Source of the DNA: Muricea muricata | Taxonomy: Eukaryota; Cnidaria; Anthozoa; Malacalcyonacea; Plexauridae | Assembly (NCBI GenBank): GCA_963855995.1 | Contig: OY979718.1 | Coordinates: 27,926,282-27,990,281 of the forward strand | DNA length: 64,000 nt | Direction of reading: 5' to 3' | In this document: positions 56,280-64,000 of the stretch, one piece after another | How the letters are laid out: every line of letters starts with the position of its first letter | Position numbering within the stretch: the first letter of the stretch is position 1 | Translations under genes and position numbers: made by a program | Notes under the pieces: model-generated | What the model was told of the DNA's origin: nothing | The model's database searches: none | What the model saw: the letters and a program-made list of their open reading frames with translations, nothing else

Positions 56280-58875
56280 CATCGTTGTAGACTATAATTG
56301 CGCAACTAGTGATAACTAATTAAATATAACAGTTAATAATAATAATTTGACGATTTATTGGGCGCTTTCTACATGGCAGAATGATACATGATAATACTAA
56401 ATCGCACCTATAAAAAGGAAGCAGAATAGCTTAAAATCTCGACGGCTCAAAGATAAAGCTAATCTATAATAACTACAAACGTTTAAAACCATCAACAATT
56501 TTCGTATTACGAATCGCCAAAGGACGCGCGTTCCACAGTTTTGGTGCAAATGCCGTGCATAAATGTCGTATTCCTTAGCCTTGCAACACGATGAAAGCTG
56601 CAATAAAAGCTCATTGCTCCACCTAAGAGCATGTCTTCCTGTGGTGTAGATGGTTTAATCGTAATTAATTAACTCAGTAATATAATCTTGCTGGGGACAT
56701 GAACAGCTTTAAATTTTATGAACTAAGATTCATCAACAAGTTTAAAGATTCAAGTGGGATTACATATTTTCATTAATATCGCTATTCTTACACGGTCTGT
56801 ATGGCTTTTGGGCTGGTAATGTTCAGCATTAAAAATATTGAAGCCTGCAGGTTCTTGCTAGCAGCATAATAAGCAACATATTTCATTCTTCCGAGCAGAA
56901 TATGGCAAAATATTAAGTTGAGACATTGTGTGATTGGGTGAATTCCATACCGTTTCAAAAGCAATGTAATATGTGTCCTACGTAAGAAAGAGAAAATACC
57001 CGCTTTATAGACCTTATGCATAAATCGTGATCCGGACCGTCTATGATGCATCCTAGGAAACAGGAATCTATGCATTGTTATTGGTCACTGTTTGCAAGGA
57101 GTGACCAATAACAATGCGTAAATTTCTTTTACAATCAGAGAAAGCGAGGTAACTGTGTTGGGGGAAGGGAGTTATCTATACGGTTGTCCCAATCATTTTT
57201 GGACCTGATTGTAGGATACACGGTCCCAATCACAATTTATGCATAAAGTTTATACTTGTGCTTATGCTTATGCTTATTTCGATACGTTTGTCGTACACTT
57301 CACTGCATTTCTTTATTCGTCTTTTTTTTAGCTTGTGCTTATGTCGTTGCACCAGTATCAAACTGAGCATCCAACTTCACCACGCTCTTCCCGATCGAAA
57401 AATGTGTAGAATCGGGGTTCAAAGCGCGCGTGGTGAAGTCAGATAGAACTTGGCGAGGTCGTAATTAGGACCGTATTAGTCTTGCTTTGATCTGGAAGAT
57501 CGGGATAATCGCTGCGGTCATTGTCGACAGTTAAGGGTTGTGCTTAATAGTCAGGAAAACGTGCCGATTAAAAAAACGAGAGAAAATTGTAGTGGAAATG
57601 TACTAAAATCGGACAAATGGGGGAAGGGGGAGGTCATGCAGGGTACAATAGAGGTAGAATTTGATACATCGTGGTAATCGTGAACGTGGACATATTTCAG
57701 TTCCGCTCTGTCCCGGATCTGGAAACGTTTGGAATCTGATTCACTGATAGGTCGTTACTTGATCGTGGTAAGAATGTCTAGATCGGTCTAGAAACGGGGT
57801 ATAATCGGTTAAAATAAGGGTTGTATCCTAGTATATCCTTGTATATCTTGGTGTGAACTTATAACGAACGGGATACAAGCGAGGGGACATCGAAATGATC
57901 AGGAACGGATCGTAGCGTACTTGGGCTGAATCTTGTGAAGGACGACAAACGATACCATATATTATATATATACCATAGATTTTTAACATTTTACGTGTTA
58001 AAAATCTCCAGCAAATGGCTAGATTATGATCACATATGACGCTTTAATGATTTCATAGCAAGATCGCGATTGAAAAATAAGGGCTTATTGTTTATATCGC
58101 ATTATTTATTAAGGAGCACTTAATTAGTCAATAAAACTTACGACGAGGTTAGCAAACCACTTAACCTTATTTTTACAAGTGATCATGAATGCAGACTACA
58201 AGCATTTGATGATGCATACTACACAGTAACTTACAAAACCAAGCTGACGTATAGATGTCGCAGTGCTTGCACATTAACTGCCAAATACTTTACAAGGTCA
58301 AGGATAAATTATATCAGCGTGGGATTTGACGTACTCAAAACACGAGCAGGAGTACGAGTGTTTCTTCATATATTCTCAATTGACGAGGCGCGGGAAGGCG
58401 TTTTAATGTCTTTTTAGGTTTTTATGCCTGAGTACTTAAAATGGCTTTAAAAGCAAACTATTTTATATCCATCTTGTGAGTTTATTTACAAAGAAAATTT
58501 CAGCACAGCCTGTAGATGTTGTTTGAGCCGAAAAACGTTTTGTGTAATAAATCAACGTGGATCTTTATCACAGATGAAGACTCATTCATACCCATGTTAT
58601 TCCTCATTTATATCACGGTCTCCAGATCTAGTTGAAACACACCAAGAGTATTCGCGACCATGAGATCATTAATAATTCATATTTTAATATTAATAGCATT
58701 TAACTTTAACTGCAGAAGAACTGCATTCGGTCACGTTAAAAAATGTGCGCGGTGTCGGATTTTCTAACAATGTATACAAGTCTTTTAGTAAACAATCTTG
58801 CCTTTTGATTTCAAAGCTCCTGCTGCAAGTTGCATTATTGCACAAAACATTTTTGATGTCGCAATCAAACACTCG
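56280..58875. other. Stretch between the two ~520-bp direct repeats
   Basis: No domain recognised in 2.6 kb. A hairpin at 57072-57117 and a self-complementary block around 57360-57450 are the only structures. An open frame at 58872-58690 (-) with four cysteines (CNNATCS, QDCLL, TECSS) and NxT sites might be a secreted-protein exon but is unsupported. Confidence 0.4.
57072..57117. repeat. Perfect 18-bp inverted repeat with 10-base loop
   Basis: GCATTGTTATTGGTCACT at 57072-57089 and its exact complement at 57100-57117. It could be a short MITE relic or a hairpin. Confidence 0.85.
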
Positions 58876-59395
58876 TGTTCTTTATTTGCATGCTTCTCAT
58901 TCATCAAGTCGTGTAGCATGTTTAAACATGAATCTGTTACAAATATTTTTCTTTTTTTACATCCAACACTTAAACTGTCGAAGTTCCGCTTAATATCGGT
59001 ATGTGGACCATTTCCATTATTATTACAACGTTAAATCGATGAGTAAAATACGTGTTCCGTTCGCGAAAAAAATGGCTTTTGTTTAACATGGTAATGGTCC
59101 CGGGAATTTATAATATCACTAGTTAAAAAATCATTTTATGTAATAGCGCCGGCGGTTTTCAATAAGGGGTAAATATCTAACATGTTGCTTCTTGTCTGAA
59201 TAATATACCAGATGAGGAGGGAAGTACTAGTTTTTCTACCTAGAAATCAGTATTAATCATAGACCTTAGTAATTAACCTTTTCTTTTTTCTTAAACATTT
59301 TTGCCGAATAAGAATAGAAAACCGTGAAAAAACGACGTAATTCCGTGCACTGCAAGCAAGTATCTTTGCATAGAAACATGAGATTAAACAAAAAA
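58876..59395. repeat. About 520-bp direct duplication, copy 2
   Basis: Second copy of 55755-56278, same orientation, 3121 bp downstream. Confidence 0.9.
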
Positions 59396-62300
59396 TGAGA
59401 ATAATAAAAATAAGATTGGTAGATTAGATTTCCTATATATAGCACTAGTAAGTTCAACAAGGTCACTGCTGTTAATTAACCTCTGATGCTGATTCAGATT
59501 AAAATTCTTTATATTTAAAAAAAAGCTAAGCGCATCCTATAACAACTTCGTTTGACATTAATCCTTAATTATAAGACCCAAAACATATTTTAGCCTTAAA
59601 TAATCTTGATGAATCCGCAACATAAATGTATGCATGCTATCTTTCCTCAGCAGGAAATATGATTTCCAATGTGACCAATTTGTGCAAAGATATAATCTAA
59701 TTTCTTACTTCCTGCTTTAAATGTTGCAATTGGGCTTATCTTTAGTAGCTATACTTCATCACTCGTTTAAGCGGTCTTCAAGGACACAGAGGAAGAGGGG
59801 TTACAAAGGATGTCTCGTCATGTGTATGCATTAATGTACATAGCCTGATTGGTTTGTAGTAGTGGATAGATAGTATAAAAGATTATACAAATTTAATTTA
59901 TTACACAAAGTCATAAACTTTCCAAGTAGTTGCTGGCTTCTATAAGTGTTACATTATTCTTTATGTTCTAGCAGCCTCTTAGCTATATAGTTCTTACAAT
60001 ATACAGTCGTGTGAAATAGGTGTGATCAAGTAGCATAGTCAGGAGATATTGAGAGGGTGTCATTTCTATATAACAAGTGAGATTTCGTTTTTGGTTTGTA
60101 CGTAATCGTACTTAAATCTACCAAAAATTGCAAGATTTTGTAACGATATTTTGATGTAAGAGATTTTCTTGAAATTTAGTTTTCGATGTATCAGAAAAAA
60201 TCATAAATGTAGCCAGAAAGGTTTGTACTGAAATCGTATAACAATTAGCTACGTATGTAGGCCTATACGTTCTAGCTAGCTGGTAAACTCCATACAAAAT
60301 GAAATCATGATAATGCATAGTAAGCCTACTTGTATACCTAAATAACCTACTAGTAACACTATTAGCCTCAAATTTTGTAAAAGCTACGAATGTTTGTACC
60401 TTTAGTTTCTGCGTTCAATCGTTTTATCAACTAAATTATTCACAAATTTTATATATAAAGAGTTATTTTTCAAATAAGGTATATATATACGTACAAACGA
60501 CAAACAACTTAATTGTCGAAACTCAATATGATATGGCCTAATTATATAAATTCTAAATTGAACTCGCCTTATATTAAGAGGAGTTGATATAACCGAGTGC
60601 ATTGTGCGACTGGTTATAAACATGAGGGTTTAATTTTTAAAGTTTTTTAAGGGTTTTTTCGTTATTATTATTAGCATTGATGCAGATCCGAGCTTACGGA
60701 TCAAAATTAGAATGATTTATTGTTTTTCTGACTCTTGGTTAAGCAGATTTACCCAACAGGCTATTGCTTATTACGATTTAGCGTCCTCGTATCCAAGAAG
60801 ACGCGAAAGGCTTATTTATTATTAATTTATAAAATAATATATTTGAACATTTAAATACTGTAAGTTTTAATATTACAGTAACTTAGCAGTTGCTTGAAAT
60901 TGTATGAAGTATTGCGAAGAATGAAACCACTGACCAGTATGTACAGACGAAGCAGATTTGTGCACATGTTGTCTATGAACTAGTGCCTCCCACGCAGCTT
61001 GAACGACAGTAGTGGTGTGCATGACCACAACATCACACTTAAGCTTGATGGTTAAAATAACAATCAACACCACAGTTGCTTGCATAACATCATCTCGCAC
61101 ATTGCGCGTTTGTTTCGGTGTTTTGGCGGTTTATCTCCCGTGTTTTAAATCATGCCGGGTTTTCGCGTATCGCAATTCATCGCCGAGCTATTGTGTAGGT
61201 CACTAAAAGAGAAAATAATTCCAAAAACGCAGAATGTTTTGTCGGCGATCCATGAGCACCGACAGTAAAACCACAAGAACATCGCCAATGAATTACAGTA
61301 TTACAACCAAGGCCTTAGACAGATTGCGTTTCTGTGAAAGGTTAATTACCCTAATATACTGCTAATCCACTTAAATGCTAATTAAACACATATTTTTGTG
61401 AGATTATTTTTTATTGGTTTTTATAGACCGCCGTGCAAGTTATAGGTTACTATAATCTTAGCATCGTATTATGGGCGTGATTAATTAAGCTTTCTCAACA
61501 TAAAATTAGACCCTGTACTCGCATCAATCGCATGCCAAGATCATAATCATTATAGGGGCATGCAGGCGATTTGTTAACTGCAGGATAAGTCAAACTAAAT
61601 CATATACATTACGTAATTCTATGCGTTACTAGAATATTGCATGTATATAAAAATGCAAATACCTTTCAAGTCATCTATGTGAAATCGTATATTTTAACTT
61701 GATCATGAAAACGTCTATGAATATGATTTCCACCAGCATGCATTTGCGCGCACTGCAATCACACCTCATGCATGGCCATGGGCCTTACAAGCGTGTAATT
61801 AATTTATATATGTCCTGTTATATTACAAAATTTCAAGGAATGCCCTTTCACCGAGGAGGTTAGCTGCCATTACCAAATGACAGATTCCACTTAACAAGCA
61901 CAGGTTTCAACACAGTTAATTGTGGTTTCGAAAAGTATTCTTAAGTCTCTACTAGTACTCGTGCAACGTAGCACATTGTCAATTTCTATTACATATGTGC
62001 AACGAACTGTGCATATCCAATGTAGCATTGGTTGTTGAACGATATAGCTACAATTCTAATTCGTTTTCCTTGCACAGCTTTGTCTAGTTTTGTTTGTCAG
62101 GCATTTCTAGAGTGTCTTTAGAATGTAATCATTCAATACCAGATGGAACGGGCCTGAGCATGCATGTCTTTCAGGTCTTATTCATAACGTAGCTGCAGCA
62201 TAGTTGGAATTCCAAGTGCCGTACAAGGCGATATTGCAAACGCGACCAAGAATAACAATTCCCATCTGTTCACAGCATGACGTTAACTGGTTTCGATACT

Positions 62301-64000
62301 CTGATGTATCAATATTGCAGGACCTATTTATTTTAGGCTGCAAATACTGTTGTGCCACTTGTGACAAACAAATTTTGATATCACGAGTTAGCAAAACAAC
62401 TTATGAGCAAGAGAATTTTAATTTTTTGTTTGAATTATTTTGTACAATGTTTTTGAAGCAAGACACGCATGCAGTTTCGCAACTGCGTTAGTTGATATCA
62501 TTTCGCTTTTGAAGATCCTCAAGCTAATTAGGCGTGACTTGGCAGAGGTGGTAAAAACCAGGTCGTCCTAGCTTACAGGAACAGACATGTCCCATAATTA
62601 AGAGTTGTCTAAATTCTTTTTGATAAAAAAACAACCGTGAAAGTTAGCAAGTAGTCTGTCACATCTTTTTTATTGGGAATGCACGTTTCAACTAGAAATG
62701 CTTTAACGACTAAATTAAGCTGCTCAGTTTGGTGTCGAAACTTATGAGTAAAAACAGCCCGAGATTTTCGCAATCAGTGCCAATCACCACGGCAACGTTT
62801 ATTGGCAGCTGAAGATGGTCGCGATAACAACATCCTAGCTCGTTCCTAACTTTACCAACCATCGGAACCCCTACCAAAACTTAGAAAATTAGCAGTGCAT
62901 GCAACTCCGGGATTCTCTACAATCGTATCATGTAATAATGCAAGTAGATTGCAATAAATTATTACACAATTAAAGCAACTGTATGTCTAAAGTAACCATA
63001 CCGAATCGATCCATGCCCAACTAATCGGGCAGCGTATGAATGCGGCAAAATCATCTCATGTTACACAGTAGCTTTCACTTTCTAAAGCTATCATGTGGAT
63101 TTGGAAGAGGTCTAGAACTTGACAATGTCATGTACCATGATGCTTTTCCCTCGCATGGAAATTTAAAACACCTGCCCTATAAAAGCAAGAGGACCGGCCC
63201 AAAACTTCCAACAGTTGCCAGCTCCGCCAAACGATCCAATTCTTTGGAAAATCGTCCATTTTTAACAGGTCGATCGTCTTGATAAGCAACCGAAAAAACT
63301 TTTGAAAGAATTTGGTTTTGTTTAATTGGCGCAGCAATGGAGTTTCACGAACAATACATGCCGGACTTCGAAGGTATAGTACAGAGATAAAATCATTAAT
63401 TTGCGCAAAATCACTCGTTACAACAGCATTTATAGCGAGATAATGATTTGCTAATTTTAATTATTGCATGACATGCTTGTGAACAGATCATTTGCAAGAT
63501 GAACTGATGCAGAAATAGATATCGGGCAGTTTGTGCTGTGCAAGGTAACCTTGCTGATTAGAAAAAAACGCCACTTTTATTATACAAGATGTTCTTGTCA
63601 CCACGGTTTTGCTTGTGTACGACATTCAACATTGTGTAGTTCGCTGTACATGATATAGCTTGGTTCACATACCTCTGCAGTTTACGACTAGCAGAGAAAA
63701 AGATGCAAATCAGTGAAGAAATTTAGTATGTTCATCGTTAAATTGTTCCGATAAATTTCATTTCCTGTCGTAAACATATGGGTAATTATAATATCACTTA
63801 GCTTTCTTGGATTATAGTATTTTTATTATACGTTTCATGCATGACTTTATCGCACAAATGCATGCACATGCATCCTTCGTGTTTGCATATTTATATTAAT
63901 GTGTCAACTGAAGGTTGATTGTCCTCTAGCTGATAGATTTAGATAGAGATTTTTTTAAATGATGCTGGGCAATTTTTTACTAAAAAATACATGAATTCTA
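59396..64000. other. Long stretch with no recognised gene
   Basis: Open frames of 60-100 codons occur but none has a recognisable domain. Two are mildly gene-like: 61100-60873 (-), with a hydrophobic N-terminus; and 63040-63282 (+), with a basic tail. A short exon-like ATG segment with a GTATAG donor starts at 63338 (MEFHEQYMPDFE). I do not call any of them. Confidence 0.45.

Noticed and set aside
63040-63282. 80-codon open frame with basic tail
   Set aside because: No domain, no clear splice sites, no supporting context.

Overview
This is eukaryotic DNA, AT-rich and intron-containing, and it looks like a chromosome segment from a marine invertebrate, most likely a cnidarian. The reasons are the host gene set (a LECT2-like secreted protein, a glycosylasparaginase, CTHRC1-like short collagens, a PAN/Apple-domain secreted protein, phase 1-1 EGF exons), short exons with GT/AG introns, and a very heavy load of DNA transposons, MITEs and broken retroelements. 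The species cannot be fixed from the sequence.

Two host genes can be assembled exon by exon with consistent splice phases and no lesions. The first is a LECT2-like gene (6307-9675, +, 4 exons, 162 residues). The second is a glycosylasparaginase-family gene (29017-39952, +, 10 exons including a 16-nt microexon, 318 residues, autocleavage site Asp156/Thr157). A third, partial gene on the minus strand (17794-21749) has a PAN/Apple exon, a 67-nt linker exon and a terminal extracellular-domain exon; its 5' end was not found. CTHRC1-like sequence occurs in three broken pieces between 43 and 47 kb. EGF-domain exons at 16-17.3 kb are broken in several different ways.

Most of the rest is mobile DNA. 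0.7-1.4 kb: Ty3/gypsy pol fragment. 2.07-3.69 kb: a TTAA-flanked element carrying a P2X7-C-like zinc-binding domain. 3.7, 5.9, 30.3 and 49.7 kb: hAT-type MITEs, all with perfect 8-bp target duplications. 4.6 and 16.4 kb: TTAA MITEs, the second inside an EGF exon. 7.5-9.07 kb: 1.56-kb inverted repeat inside a LECT2 intron. 10.4-10.9 kb: reverse-transcriptase remnant. 11.5-12 kb: C2H2 finger remnant. 12.1-15.1 kb: FAR1/SWIM Mutator-like transposase remnant split by a MITE. 15.4-15.8 kb: gag. 19.3-20.1 kb: another Mutator-like transposase. 24 kb: THAP finger. 25.9-28.1 kb: hAT/TTF-type transposase with an intact splice junction. 31 kb: a 752-bp near-perfect palindrome. 35.5-37.1 kb: hAT transposase with a gypsy LTR and gag inserted.

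The 49.9-54.0 kb block is the most unusual. Two near-identical 254/255-bp repeats enclose a DD34E Tc1/mariner transposase (+ strand), an 11-iteron palindromic hairpin, and a minus-strand HUH-endonuclease plus SF3-helicase replication gene of the parvovirus NS1/CRESS Rep type. 54-64 kb holds little recognisable coding sequence: a ~520-bp direct duplication 3.1 kb apart and several inverted repeats.
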